Positions 35,493 to 47,104 of a stretch of DNA of 64,000 nt are shown here, piece after piece (position 1 is the stretch's first letter; each line of letters opens with the position of its first letter). The notes beneath the pieces were generated by a model. The model saw only the letters and a program-made list of their open reading frames with translations. It was not told the DNA's origin and did no database searches. Origin of the DNA: Posidonia oceanica (lineage: Eukaryota; Streptophyta; Magnoliopsida; Alismatales; Posidoniaceae). Location of the stretch: the NCBI GenBank assembly GCA_037176725.1, contig JAZBRS010000026.1:105445501-105509500 (forward strand), given 5' to 3'. The position numbers were made by a program, and so were the translations under genes.

Positions 35493-36345
35493 TGTAGACA
35501 CCCCATTTTGACAGCCCCGAAGTCGGTGATTTCTCCTGCAGGCTCGTTTGGACTCTGGAATAGCACTCTTTTTCAGATTAACCCATTTCTACCCTAAAGC
35601 CTTAACCCAAGCCTTTTTACATCTTTTTAAACCTTTTTAAGCCCAAGCCCAAGCCCATTTCAGCCTTTTGCTTCCTAGGTATGTTGTACGCTGGAATAGG
35701 CAGCGTCCAACGTTGGACGCGTCCTGTGCTAGTGTCCAACGTTGGGCACCTTCTGCTCTAACGTCCAACGACTCGGTTGCAGCAGTAGCTGTTCCGCCAC
35801 CTTCGGCTCACCTCCCATCCACTCCACCCCCCCTCCGCACTTACTATCTGTCCCCTCTTGCACTCCAGGCCATCCACTAGCTGCCAAGGCCGAGTAACTC
35901 CTCTGCCACGGTGTCTTCTCCGCCCCAACCCCATTTCCGCTCTCCTCCTCTCTCACTACCAACAGCCGCTTCTGCCTGCCACTGCTGCGACTTCGCCGGC
36001 CTTCTGGCAAGCCCATGCCCCCCTATTGACATTCCTCGTGCCTTCCCCTCACCCAGAGCCCCTGCCATTGCCTGCCAAGCCAGCCAATTCCGCTTGCAAA
36101 CCTCTGCCTTGCACCCAAACCCATGCACCCACTTAGCAAAACCATGCCAAACAGCCACCTTTGAGTCAGAGCACAGACCAGCACAGCCCTCCTCTCCGCA
36201 ATTCACCACCTCTAGAGCGAAGACCAAAGACCCACCTTCACTCCTATACCTTCGACGCCCTCTCCCGTGCCTCCAGCAAGCCAAGCGACCTCACCAGAGT
36301 CCACCTGCCGCCAACTTCCGCAACGCCGGCGAAGAGTGAGAGACC
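35493..36345 (+). mobile_element. Plus-strand LTR 2, 3' LTR fragment
   Basis: It begins TGTAGACACCCCATTTTGAC and follows LTR 1 closely (AAGCCCAAGCCCAAGCCCA, GTTGTACGCTGGAATAGGCAG) for about 850 bp before similarity fades near 36345. It lacks the rest of the LTR. It is most likely the 3' partner of LTR 1, split from it by the giant insertion. Confidence 0.75.
35683..35769. repeat. Hairpin cluster, three hairpins
   Basis: Same words as in LTR 1, with an added third hairpin (GTTGGGCACC paired with a changed arm). It starts 190 bp from the LTR start, close to the offset of the first cluster in LTR 1 (221 bp). Confidence 0.85.
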
Positions 36346-37463
36346 CGATCAATTCTGAGTACGCTGGGCTCTACCTCTACGAGGTAGGGACCTAAGTGTA
36401 TTCAGGCGCCCCAAAGATTCTCAGGAGTTGAAATAGGAGCAGTACCAAAGACGAGAAATATTTTATCCTGTTTGTGAGGATCCATAGACAACCCATGAAG
36501 GCAAGCCATACCCAAGCCTTAAGGAACCTTGAGAATCACGCAGGTTTAAAACACTAATAACAAAGCGAAATCCAAAAATCAAAACTTTTAATCGTTGTTT
36601 GAAAGTGTTTCTGTACAGCTCTCTGTTACAAGGTGTTGGACGCTATATCTATCTGCGTCCTACGTTGGACGCAGCCTGGAGTGCACCCAACACATTGTTT
36701 GTTTATTCATTTTATTGCTTGGTTATTTTGTGGAATTATTGAATGCTGCAGGATGAATGTTTGAACTGGGGTTGTAAACAGGTCATTTGAACTTTATTTT
36801 TGAGTCATTTTCTTTTCTTAGATGCTTGTATTAGGCTATAAAAGACCTTTTGTAACTCTTGTTTCTTTTCTTTCTTTTGTCTACCAAAGTGTAAGCATTG
36901 TAATGTTTTCCCTTTACTAGTAAAAAGAGAGAGAGAAAAGTCAAAAATCAGCAAAAAAAAAAGAGAGAAAAATCAGAAAAGGAAAAAGGAAAAAAGAAGA
37001 AAAAAAAGAAAGAAAAAAAGAAAGAAAGTCCTTGTATGGTCCTGTGATCCTCAAGAACACAGGATTTTGTTCATCAAGAAATATCTCTCAAAGTAGCATT
37101 TGGCAGTACAAAGATCAGTTCAGCAAACAACTTGAAGTGTTGGAGGCTGTAATTCAGAACATCCAACATTGGACGCTATCACTATCAGCGTCCTACACTG
37201 CCATTTTACTTCAGAGCCAATCAGCGCATTAGTTGCTTGTCATTTGCCAAGATTATATCTAAAAATACAAGGAGTGTGTTCCAGGGAGTTGTGGTAGTCA
37301 TTTCTGCATAGTCAAGCATTGATTGCATTGGTTAAACCAACCAATAAAAGACAGGGGTGTTGGACGCTATCTTATATTGCGTCATACATTGGACGCTGCT
37401 ATTATCTGCGTCCTACAATTACTGTAACTGAACTTAAGCAGAAGTGAAGAAAAGCTGAGCCAA
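36346..37463 (+). other. 5' region of the gag-only element, boundaries unresolved
   Basis: It holds three hairpin clusters (36634-36690, 37139-37196, 37359-37416), a TATA-like box, and an A/G-rich tract at 36945-37030 directly before CCTTGTATGG. No TGTAGACACC start and no primer-binding site can be recognised, so the LTR and leader limits cannot be set. Confidence 0.5.
36837..36844 (+). promoter_or_regulatory. Candidate TATA box upstream of gag
   Basis: CTATAAAAGACC about 620 bp upstream of the gag start, in a setting like the TATAAAAGC of LTR 3. No experimental sign of a start site can be seen. Confidence 0.45.
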
Positions 37464-39000
37464 ATGTCTGAATCTGAAAGTAGCTACTCAGATACAGATA
37501 GCATGCCCGAGGAGGAATCCATCATGAGGTTATTCGATCCAACCACTGGAGAGGAACTGGATCCCGACTCGGCCCAATATCAAGTATTGTGTCACTTCCT
37601 TTACAGTGACAACAATCATCCCGGTTCGTCAAATCAAAGAGATGAGGATCTCCATCAATATCAACACCTCCCTGGTAAAAGACTACGAAGGTCTGTTGCA
37701 AGCCACATCCCTGAGAATTGGTACCAGAGACAGCACGGAAATGCACCGTCGGATACCCAACACCAGGGGGCAAGGAAACGACTCGCCAAGAGGATTCCGA
37801 GAAAGATCCAATCCTTTATTCGTTCAGCAGCCACAGCAGCGGCCTAATGGCAGAAGAGCCGAACCCTTATTCTCTAACCAACCAGAGCAGAGTCACCAGA
37901 TCCCTCTTCAGCCGGGTATGAATGTTCAAGGTGACAATCGACAGTTGCATGCCAATCAAGTATCAAATTCTCAAACTCATGGCGGGCTCAGCAATTTAGC
38001 AGAAATGAGGAAGGTCTTAAATTCCTTGGGGGTTCAGACACAAGCTCCCTCAACTTTTGACATGGGCAAATTCCCACCAATTCAGCTTCCTCCTGGCTTC
38101 AAGTATTCAAAGATGCCTAAGTTTGATGGGACCACCAACCCACAAACCCACATCGTCCGGTTTCAAATGGAGTCAGCTCCGTACTTCCATGACTTGGGGT
38201 TCATCATCCACCTTTTCTTCTATTCATTGGAAGGCGAACCCATGGATTGGTTCCTTACCCTCTCCGGAGACGACCTCAGCAGCTTCAACAAGATCAAAGA
38301 GTGTTTCTTAACCAAATATCAACACAAGATCGAGTCGAAGCCAACCTTTCATAACTTGAGCAAGGAGACCATGAAGCCAGGTGAAGAATGGGTCAGCTTC
38401 GCAAATAGATGGTGGGAGATGGCTGCCAAATCAGGCCTGGACATCCCGGAAAGACAAGTTATCTAGACATTGATTGCAAACGCTACTGGTCCAATGAAAA
38501 GGGGGTTGGCAAATGCCTATTGCCCTTTTATGACTGCACTCTACGAGGTAGCTGCTTCTGTGAAGGAAACTATGCATGAATTTTAGAAGATAGAAGGCGA
38601 TACTGAGTCCATTCATCAAGTTGCGAAGCAACAAGATTCTCCTCTTCAATATTACTGACAGAATGGCAGCCACTCTGGAAAAGATGGCAATGCTAGGGGC
38701 AACAACCATCATACAGCTCCACAACAGCAGTCCAAGAGACCAAAGCGCACAAGCTATCCTCCTATCCCGGTCACGTTGATGGACATGTTTGCAGAGATGA
38801 TAGAGGCCCGAGCAATCGACCTCCCGCCTCGAAGACCTGAAGGGGCGAACTGCGACAAAAGCAAATATTGCCAGTACCACAGGAGACGTGGGCACAATTT
38901 AGAAGACTGCTGGGTCTTTAAGGACATCGTCTATGACCTGGTGGACGCAGACGTCTTCAATTGGGATGTATTGATAGAGAGGGTTCGGAAGCGCCATTAA
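37464..39000 (+). pseudogene. Gag of a second Tat-like family, decayed
   Basis: The start MSESESSYSDTDSMPEEE opens an acidic N-terminus of 127 codons; the main frame then continues one base over at 37606-38466. It holds FPPIQLPPGFKYSKMPKFDG, FFYSLEGEPMDWFLTLSGDD and WVSFANRWWEMAAKSGLDIP, a retrotransposon gag core. Beyond a TAG at 38464, a TAG near 38584 and a TGA near 38656, the frame still reads YCQYHRRRGHNLEDCWVFKD, a knuckle-like motif, and ends at 39000. It differs strongly from the gag at 3-1133. No protease, reverse transcriptase or integrase follows, so the element appears gag-only, like the TR-GAG class of non-autonomous elements. Confidence 0.85.
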
Positions 39001-40096
39001 GACTGAAGCCTGCTTCTCATGAGCCTCTACTAATGGAGGCTACACTAGGGGCATTTCCCCAAAGTGTTGTAAATAGACTTTTCCTTTCTTGTTTCCGTAT
39101 TTGTTTCTGCTAAAATATACCTAAATAAAATATCTTTTCCTTCCATAAAATATAAATATAAACAAATGAGAAGAAGATTCACCAACCAAGCCTGGGAAGT
39201 TGAGAACTTAATGGGACAGACCATACTTGGTAGTTGAAGCATATCTAGGCAACGCCTATTGTTGGCCAAAAGGATGGCACTGGGCCCGAACATTCCTAGA
39301 ATGCACTGCAATAAATGCTACCCTTGAACCGCACGTCGAGCCAATAGAATACCCGTGCCTGTGAACTCACTGTTCCCGAAGCCTAGGAATCCTACTTCTA
39401 ACCTCATCTCACAAACACTCTGTAGGGAGGAAGTATCACTGATCCAAACACTGAGACAAAGGCAGACCTTTATGAGTTCCCTTCCCAGTCCTTGAAAAAC
39501 GAGTCCACACACTTCCTACAAGTCGAACATGCCATTTGGTAAATGTCCAAAGCCAAGCTTAGAAGTGCAAAAGAGGGGAGTGTACTGAAATAAAAAGAAA
39601 GGAGTGTGTCGGTCCATCAAATAAATATCTGTTGGCCGAACACTCAAAATGGGGGTGAAACTACTAAATGCCTACCCAAAAGAGCAGAAAAAAGGAAAAG
39701 AAGGCAGCAAAGAAGCTATCCATCAAACAAAAGAGAGGGGAAAAGATGGCAGCAAAGAAGCTGTCCAAGAAAAGAAGGCAGCAAAGAAGTTGTCCATGTG
39801 TCAAAACTAAAAAATCAAGGATTGAAAAGCGCAGTAGGATTTGACCTTGGGCTGGGAGGGGTAGAATTCTAAATCTCAGGCCAAAGTCTAAGGATAGGTC
39901 ACTACCTCTTTCCCCACACCCTGCACTACACACTAAGAGGCAAGGGGCAGGAACCTAGGTCTAGGGGCAATTGGGTGCCAAAGCAAGCCTGTAGTATCTT
40001 TTGGCTCCAAGATTGCGTAAGGGACCCAATTGTCAAGATTTTCCCAACCATGAGGTTTCCTGTTTCCCAACTCCTTGGAAGATTCTTCTTCCCCTA
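39001..40096 (+). other. Post-gag untranslated sequence
   Basis: The first 60 bases still resemble the gag end. After that stops are dense in all frames. AAAAGAAGGCAGCAAAGAAG words repeat at 39680-39800. No pol remnant could be found. Confidence 0.5.
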
Positions 40097-40340
40097 AAAC
40101 CCAAAAATAATAATAAAGTCAAAAATCCAAAAAATGACAAAACCAAAAATCCAAAAAAAAATGATAAAACCAAAAATCCAAAAAATGATAAAACCAAAAA
40201 ATCATAAATCCCAAAAAAAATCATAGAACCAAAAATCTAAAAAAAAAATGATGATAAAACCAAAAAATCAAAATGATAAAACCAAAAAATCATAAAACCA
40301 AAAATCCAAAAAATGAGCAAAAGATCAAAAAAAAGGAAAA
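40097..40340 (+). repeat. A-rich minisatellite AAAACCAAAAATCC
   Basis: Irregular units of AAACCAAAAATCCAAAAAATGAT repeat about ten times. No coding meaning. Confidence 0.85.
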
Positions 40341-40682
40341 AAAAGAAAAGAAATATAGAGTAGGGTAAAATCTACCCAACCAACATCATCTCATGAAACT
40401 AATAGCAAATTTGGCCGATGATAAAAAATCTAGGGCATTAGCGACTCCGCGTCACGTTTTGACTACTCCTATTCAGGACGGTCACTTGGTACTCGCTTAC
40501 GAGTCGATACCATCTTCATGTAGACAACAAATTTGAGGCCAGATTTATTATCTTCCACTTAAGTTTATTTCAAGCAATATATGTACATATTTATTATTTT
40601 TCCTTGGACTAGGGGCAAGGGGCACCCTAGATGGTCTAATATGATTTTGTTTAAGTTTCTCTGCAGAAAACTACTGATATAT

Positions 40683-40917
40683 GTTGGACATTGCCAGCTT
40701 TTGCGTCATAAATTGAACGCAACCTATTCTGGCGTCCAACGTGGCAAAAAAGAAAAAAAAATAAATAAGAGTTTATTGGACGCAATCTATTCTTGCGTCA
40801 TACATTTGACGCAACCTACTCAGGCGTTCAATGCTGCAAAAAAGAAAATAAATAAGAGTTGTTGGACGCTATCTGTTCTAGCGTCCTATGTTAGACGCAT
40901 ACACAGTTGCGTCCAAC
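40683..40917. repeat. Three hairpin clusters left of the PMD gene
   Basis: Clusters at 40683-40740, 40774-40832 and 40861-40917 use GTTGGACGC-type arms with more changes than in LTR 1 (for example GCGTCATAC). The first two are separated by an A-rich spacer of about 30 bp that recurs before the third. Confidence 0.8.
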
Positions 40918-40923
40918 GTTTTT

Positions 40924-41090
40924 CAGCAACTTAAGTTGCTGAACTTCGCTCATGGCCCTCCAAATCCGCGGACAAATTGCCAAACCAATTTCTACCAGTT
41001 CCAGAGGCTTCTACAAGTTGAAATACACGTGTGGGTGTTGGTTTCATATTTTTTGGACCTCCGAGCTATCCAGAATCACCTGTTGTAGTT
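40924..41090 (+). repeat. Left flanking repeat of the PMD cassette
   Basis: CAGCAACTTAAGTTGCTGAA, CCCTCCAAATC, TTCCAGAGGCTTCTACAA and ATCCAGAATCAC recur in the same order at 45064-45215. Each copy follows a hairpin cluster, so the PMD gene is bracketed by two copies of a roughly 230-bp block in the same orientation. Confidence 0.75.
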
Positions 41091-41374
41091 TACATTAAGT
41101 TATTAACTTGTTAAAGCACCAACGGTCGCGGAATTCAGAATTAAAGCTCGCAAGTGAAATTTTTCTTCATAACTCTGTCATTTGCATATTATTACACGTA
41201 ATTAAGCTTGTTTCAAGTTAAATTGAATTAAAAGCCATTATTTGGAGGTGCTCCCCCGATTATTGGTTATCTTAGTTCATTTTCAACTTAGAGAAAGGTA
41301 AAGAAAAAAGAAAACATTTGACAAGTTTGCTAAGTATACAGAAAATCTTTATCATTTATAAATCTGAGTTTTCT
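41091..41374. other. Sequence without a gene
   Basis: AT-rich sequence between the left flanking repeat and the PMD gene end. The final part could be the 3' untranslated region of the antisense gene. No motif is recognised. Confidence 0.4.
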
Positions 41375-41480
41375 ACAATATCACTGGGGCATACCCCTGA
41401 GGTACAAGTGCTGAAAAGAACAAGGAAAGCAGCAACAACTAACAATATCACCAGGGCATACCCCTGAGGTACAAGTGCTG
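41375..41480. repeat. Two 39-bp direct repeats
   Basis: ACAATATCACTGGGGCATAC and following bases at 41375-41413 recur at 41442-41480 with one clear difference, 67 bp apart. They lie just beyond the 3' end of the antisense PMD gene. Confidence 0.85.
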
Positions 41481-41523
41481 TCAAGTAAAAAAAAGAAAAG
41501 AAAGAAAAAGAGAACAGCAACAA

Positions 41524-44500
41524 CTAAGTGGCACTCTCCCCCTCGCCCTCAGCAGCTGAAGGAGGAACTGAAGGAGGAACCGTAGGAGGAGCCGAAGGAG
41601 GAGCTGCAAGGGGCTGTGCCGACTGACGCACTGAGCCACCTGGGGAAGCCTGTGATGCAACTCGAGACCCCCCAACCGGTGGACGACGGCTGCCAGAGCG
41701 ATGCCTCGACGCAGACAACGGAGGAGGAGGAACCCAGCGACCAGTGGAAACACTACCAAGCACGGCCTCCCGTCAGTAATGCATCACCTCGGTCTCGAAC
41801 TGAGTTGCCATCGCATGATTCATATCTCGTTCCTGCAAGAAAAGACAGAGGAGAAGCATCAAGCCATTAGCATAAACAAGCATATGAATTTAAAAGGCAG
41901 AAGAGCAAGTTATACCTTCTAAGCCACCTCCAGCTGCCTCCTCAGCTCGGCAATCTCTGCAGCCGAATCAGTCGCTGGTAGGGGTTGCTGCTGCGCAGCA
42001 AGCCAGGCAATCTCAGCAGCCCTCTCCTCAACAAGCCAACGTACCTCCTCTAGCTACTCCTCAAGGCGTAAAGCACGCTCCAAGGCACCTGCCGTAGTCC
42101 GCCCCAACTCCCGCTGAAGATTGTCAATCTGCAAAAGCCGGAACCATAGTCAGAACTGAATCAAGAAATATAAAGGGAAAGTATACTACTATACTTACCA
42201 TACTCTGAAAGTAGGAAATCTCCTCGGCATGACCCAATGGAGGGGCAGAACTAGTCGAAAGCTGCAAAAGCAAAGGAGGCACAATTAGCACAATTTTCAA
42301 GACAAACAACTATACTATAAAAAATAAATGCAAACCTGAGAAGCAGAGGCTCGCAGATGCTCAACCTCCTCGGTCAACTCAGCAACGCACCTAACCAGGT
42401 CGCGCTCACGCTGATTGTGCTTGTCAGTAGTCCTCAACTGCAAGGGGCAAAGCCCAAACAACTTAGCTGTCAAAAAATACAAACAATACAAATTGAAACA
42501 TAAAGCTAAATACTCACTGCTATCTCCATCTAAATCGTGTGAGAGCGGACGGACTCCCGCAGCTCGCCCACAGCCATCGTTGCCACATCTGGAGCGGTGT
42601 CACCCATGGGAAGGTTCGACCGCCCCCAAAAAATGGGAGCGATGGAAGACCATGAGCTCGCTAAACTGGTCATCCATCCACCTGGCCCAAGCCAGCTCGT
42701 CCTCAGCAGTCGCATCAATAGGAGTGGTGGAGCCGCCTCGAACGCAGTCTAGCAACTGTGGACCGTAGGTGTCAACCTAGTGGTGAGCACGTCCACCTCC
42801 CCCCCGTATCTCGTGCCAAACTCGGAATAGGTGAGCCTGAGGCTGAATCTGCCGGTGCCCCAACTGCCTAAGTGCCCGACTGATCTGCTGGAAGTGGCAG
42901 TGGAGCCAGATGTCCCGATTGAAAACTGTCCGGTACCAAGCTATCTCAGGGACATCCTTGTGCTCCCCCTTGGCGTAAGGACGCCAGATCACCTGAAAAG
43001 CAGACAGGGAATCAGTAAACCAAAAGAAGAATAATATATCAACAGGGGCATATTACCTGGGCAGGAACCAGCATCTCAAAGAAGAGACGCCCGACAAAGC
43101 GATGGCCGGTGACCGCCTCAGGTGCATGAGCGGCCTGACTCCAGTGCAGTCCCCACGGGAAGGGCATCCTCGCCTCAGGAACTAAGGGTGGGATGGGCCT
43201 CATGAAAGTAAAGTGGTCCCATACCCACATCTACAAGTAAAAAGAAAGCAAATCATCAGTCGAGCATGCAAAGTAAATAATATTTGAAGCTTAAATAAGC
43301 AAAGAAAGTTTATATACCTGAAAGAATGGCAGGTTCCCGCCAAGCTGACGAAAACTACCATCGGAAAACTTGAAGAGCACGGTGTACAAGAATGACAGGC
43401 TCGCGACTCCCCAAGCGCACTCCCCTACTCGATCTAAGTCGGCAAGTAAAGGCAGGAACATTGCTGAAACCTACGAAATGGCGTGGCTGAAAAGCAAGTC
43501 CCCGAACAAAACTATAAGAAAGGCACGGAGTTGCTGATCGGCGTCCTCCCCAGGCTCCGTCACTATCTCTCGGGAGTCCTCGACGCGCTGAACTGCCGAG
43601 GTAGTAACAAAAAGGCGGGGCCCGTACATGACGACCCTCCTCCCCACCAACTCCGCCATCATAGAGGAGTAGTCGGAGTGTATTGGGCCAGTCACCGGAC
43701 GTCCCGTCACCTGTAGGCCAGTCAGCCGGGCCATGTCCTCCAGAGAAAGGACGAACTCACCAACCCGGGTCACGAACGAGCTCGTATGGGGGTGGTAGTG
43801 CTCTGCTGCAGACTCTAGAAGCCCCAACTCAAGCTGGAAAGGAGGAATGGACAGGAAGTGTCCAAACACCATCTGCCGAAGCCGCTCGTGCTGGAAAGGT
43901 GCCAACATCTGGTAGCACCTGAGGACCTGACCCTAGTGGCAATGCACGACGGCAAGAGCCTGACTCTGCAAGAGAGAGGAAAATTGTCAGATCAAGTCAA
44001 ATATGATAATGAATTAAATTCGAATGGAAAATGTGATTACCTGTCCTCTGGCCGCCAGTGCAGCTACAGCAAACTCGACCCGGGCCGCATCCCTGTGCGG
44101 ACCCGAGGCCTGCACCTCGTCACGAGTTATGTAAACCCGAGTGAAGTCTGGAGGAGTGCCAGCCTCGCCCTCCGCCTCTAGGCGAAGGAACTCTAGGATC
44201 CTCTGGTACCAAGAGTCGTCCTCAACTACTGGCGTGGTTGCCTCCTCTGCAGGACCAGAGTCCTCACTGTCAAACCCAGCGCTCTCGGAGTCCTCACTAA
44301 GGGTGGCCGATGAGTCAGAACTCTCCGAGCCACTAGAACTACTCGTCACCCCAGGCTCCTCGACGTCTGCCTATACTGCCGCCTCAGACTCCTCAACATC
44401 TACCGGTACCGCCGCCTTGGACTCTCCAACGTCTGCCGGTGCTGTCACCCCAGGTTCATCCATCATCGGCATCACTGCCTCCAGTTCCGCCACTAGTGGC

Positions 44501-44652
44501 TCTGCCACCTCAGGCTTCTCCAGCACACTCACCGAAGTTGACTTAGGCCCACCGGACGTCGACAGGCCCTCCCCTATCCGGGCCAACTTCTTCGGCCTCA
44601 TGTACGCCTTGCCAAATCTCGGCATAAACAGAAAAAAAGGGGAAGAAACCAA
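41524..44652 (-). pseudogene. Plant mobile domain (PMD) gene, eight exons, decayed
   Basis: Antisense to the surrounding gag-only element. Exons: 44652-44041, 43965-43318, 43230-43057, 42992-42518, 42437-42336, 42261-42199, 42128-41916 and 41832-41524; every intron is GT-AG. Exon 1 starts MPRFGKAYMRPKKLARIGEG after an alternative upstream ATG and holds an acidic stretch. Exon 2 has the aminotransferase-like PMD core: FQLELGLLESAAEHYHPHTS, FVTRVGEFVLSLEDMARLTG and LQVTGRPVTG. Exons 5-7 look like coiled coil (LVRCVAELTEEVEHLRASAS); exon 8 is Pro/Ser-rich and ends GEGESAT. In-frame stops are TAG near 44372, 43471 and 42777, a stop near 42530 and one in exon 8, plus a frameshift near 42610. PMD proteins occur as host genes (MAIN and MAIL1 in Arabidopsis) and as captured transposon genes; this looks like the latter. 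Confidence 0.85.
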
Positions 44653-44924
44653 CGAGAATCAGGGCACCACGCCGGAGGAAGGGGGAATGGCAGGGGAGGA
44701 AGAGCATACCTGCAAATGTCACCGGAACTGCCGGTCGCAGTGGCCGCACACGCCGAAGTCGCCGCAGACCGTGCCCTAGCCGCCGAATGCGTGTGAACGA
44801 TGCCCACTGCCTCACGCCGGAGGAGTTCGAAGGTGGAAGAGAGTCGCTGTCACCGGAGAAGAAGAAGGAAAGAGCGGGAAAGTGAAGAGCCGAGGAGACG
44901 GGCGGTCTTGAAAGGCCCCGACAC
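44653..44924 (-). other. Presumed upstream region of the PMD gene
   Basis: GC-rich sequence directly upstream of the antisense start. Short frames such as 44543-44815 overlap it but have no recognisable product. It may include the promoter or 5' untranslated region of the PMD gene. Confidence 0.4.
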
Positions 44925-45060
44925 GTTGGACGCTACAGGTTTTTGCGTCATACATTGGACGCAGTAAAGAATATTGTCGTACACCCAGATGATAGTTTAG
45001 ATGTTGGACGCAATACATTCTTGCGTCATATGTTGGACGCAGAAGGATATAACGTCCAAT
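44925..45060. repeat. Two hairpin clusters right of the PMD gene
   Basis: Clusters at 44925-44983 and 45003-45060 with arms such as GTTGGACGC and GCGTCATA. They are the right-hand counterpart of 40683-40917. Confidence 0.8.
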
Positions 45061-45063
45061 ACT

Positions 45064-45215
45064 TCAGAGCAACTTGAAATGCTGAATTTTGCCAGAAAGC
45101 CTCCAAATCAATTTTCTTCCACTTCCAGAGGTTTCTACAAACTAGAGTGCACATGGGGATGATGCCATCATGATTTTTGAGCCCCCAAACAGCAAAGAAC
45201 TCCAGAGCACAATCG
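45064..45215 (+). repeat. Right flanking repeat of the PMD cassette
   Basis: CAGAGCAACTTGAAATGCTG, GCCTCCAAATC, ACTTCCAGAGGTTTCTACAA and CTCCAGAGCACA correspond in order to 40924-41090. Confidence 0.75.
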
Positions 45216-45249
45216 GGCAAACAAAGCCAAAGAAGTATCCTTTTATTCC

Positions 45250-45540
45250 CTTGGGCAACCCCCTCGGCGTGTCTTATTTCAGTTTTTTCCCTTGGGCAAC
45301 CCCCTCAGTGTGTTTTATTTCAGTTTTTCCTTGGGCAACCCCCTCGGTGTGTTTTATTTCAGTTTTTCCTTAGGCGACCTCCTCGGTGTATTTTATTTCA
45401 GTTTTTTCCTTGGGCAACCCCCTCAGCGTGTTTTATTTCAGTTTTTCCTTGGACAACCCCCTCGGCGATGTTTTAGTTCAATTTTTCCTTGGGCAACCCC
45501 CTCGGTGTGTCTTTTAAATTTCAGTTCTATCCCTTTGACC
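45250..45540 (+). repeat. Tandem array 1, about 40 bp x 7
   Basis: Units CCTTGGGCAACCCCCTCGG plus TGTTTTATTTCAGTTTTT. The frames at 45170-45591 are open only through this repetition. Confidence 0.92.
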
Positions 45541-45544
45541 AACA

Positions 45545-46030
45545 CCCAAAGGTCAATCCTTGAGTGTTGGATAATCCAGTTCAATCCTTGAGTGTTGGAT
45601 AATCCAGCTCAATCCATGAGTGTTGGATAATCCAGCTCGATCCATGAGTGTTGGATAATCCAACTCAATCCTTGAGTGATGGATGTTTGATCCAGCTCAA
45701 TCCTTGAGTGTTGGATAATCCAGCTCAATCCTTGAGTGTTGGATAATCCAGCTCGATCCTAGAGTTTTGGATAATCCAGCTAGATCCTTTAGTATTGGAT
45801 AATCCAGCTCAATCCTTAAGTGTTGGATAATCCAGCTCGATCCTTGAGTTTTGGATAAATCCAGCTTGATCCTTGAGTGTTGGATAATCCAGCTCGATCC
45901 TTGAGTGTTGGATAAATCCAGCTCGATCCTTGAGTGTTGGATAATCCAGCTTTATCCTTAAGTGTTGGATGTTTGATCCAGCTCAATTCTTGAGTGTTGG
46001 ATGTTTGATCCAGCTCAAGTCTTTTAAATG
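45545..46030 (+). repeat. Tandem array 2, about 28 bp x 16
   Basis: Units of AATCCAGCTC plus AATCCTTGAGTGTTGGAT, with some units lengthened by GTTTG. The minus-strand frame at 45816-46052 is an artefact. Confidence 0.93.
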
Positions 46031-46071
46031 TCAGTTCGACCCCCCTGGGCAACCCCCTCGATAAGTCTTTT

Positions 46072-46390
46072 AGTTAAACCCCGGAGCATAACCGGGTCAT
46101 CAAAGCAAAAAACCCTGGAGCATAATCGGGTCACCAAAGCAAAGAACCCTGGAGCATAACCGGGTCATCAAAGCAAAGAACCCCGGAGCATAACCGGGTC
46201 ACCAAAGCAAAGAACCCCAGAGCATAACCGGGTCATCAAAGCAAAGAACCCCGGAGCATAACCAGGTCACCAAAGCAAAGAACCCCGGAGCATAACCGAG
46301 TCACCAAAGCAAAGAACCCGGAGCACAACTGGATAAACAAAGCAAGACAATCAAAAAGCAGGTACCCCGGAGCACCACCGAGTTAACAAA
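46072..46390 (+). repeat. Tandem array 3, about 34 bp x 9
   Basis: Units of ACCCCGGAGCATAACCGGG plus TCACCAAAGCAAAGA. Each unit contains the short hairpin CCCGG/CCGGG. Confidence 0.92.
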
Positions 46391-46396
46391 GCAAAG

Positions 46397-46870
46397 CCAA
46401 CGATATTAGTGGACCCATCGTTCACTAACTCCCGGGTCAGAAAATGACAGTCTCTATCGAGAATGTAGGCAACATTCGATGAAAGGACACCTAATTTTGG
46501 CGAATCAAGCCAACGGTATTAGTGGACCCCTCGTTCACTAACTCCCGGGTCAGAAGATGACGGTCCCCGTCGAGAATGTAGGCAACATTCGATGAAAGGA
46601 CACATGATTCTAATGAGTAAAGCCAACGGTATTAGTGGACTCATCGTTCATTGATTCCGGGTCACAAGACGATAGTCTCTATCGAGAATGTAGGCAACAT
46701 TCGATGAAAAGATACCTGATTGTGACAAATAGAGCCAATGCGGCCAGCAGAGAAGAGATCAATCCCCTTTTGCCTGGGAGCATCATAGACCTCTCACTCA
46801 CTAACCTGCGGGTCATAAAATGACGGTCCCTATGAAGAGTGTAGGCTATGCTCGAGGAAAGGGCAGCTGA
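46397..46870 (+). repeat. Tandem array 4, about 113 bp x 4
   Basis: Units start GCCAACGGTATTAGTGGAC at 46397, 46510 and 46622, with a diverged one near 46733. Each carries GAGAATGTAGGCAACATTCG and CTAACTCCCGGGTCA. Confidence 0.9.
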
Positions 46871-47104
46871 TTATGACGAATTGCATTCACGCATGTGTCA
46901 GTCTGCCTCAGGTGATAAGAAAAATTCCTGAGCCAACCCGGTATACAAATTAAAGCCGGCAATGATGTAGGAACTTCATTATCTAGAATCATGCATTGCA
47001 TATCATGATCACCTCCTTCGCATTCTCGTCAACACGCATCCATGCATAGCGCATTGTATTGCATTCGCATTGAGTGGTCGTCGGAAGCATTAGCTATCCA
47101 TCCT
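46871..47104 (+). other. 3' UTR between arrays
   Basis: No gene. GCATTGCATATCATG-type words resemble the 3' UTR ends at 8400-8740 and 52600-52800. Confidence 0.5.

Noticed and set aside
45170..45591. Frames of 67-99 codons with GQPPRCVLFQFF-like repeats
   Set aside because: They are direct translations of the 40-bp tandem array.
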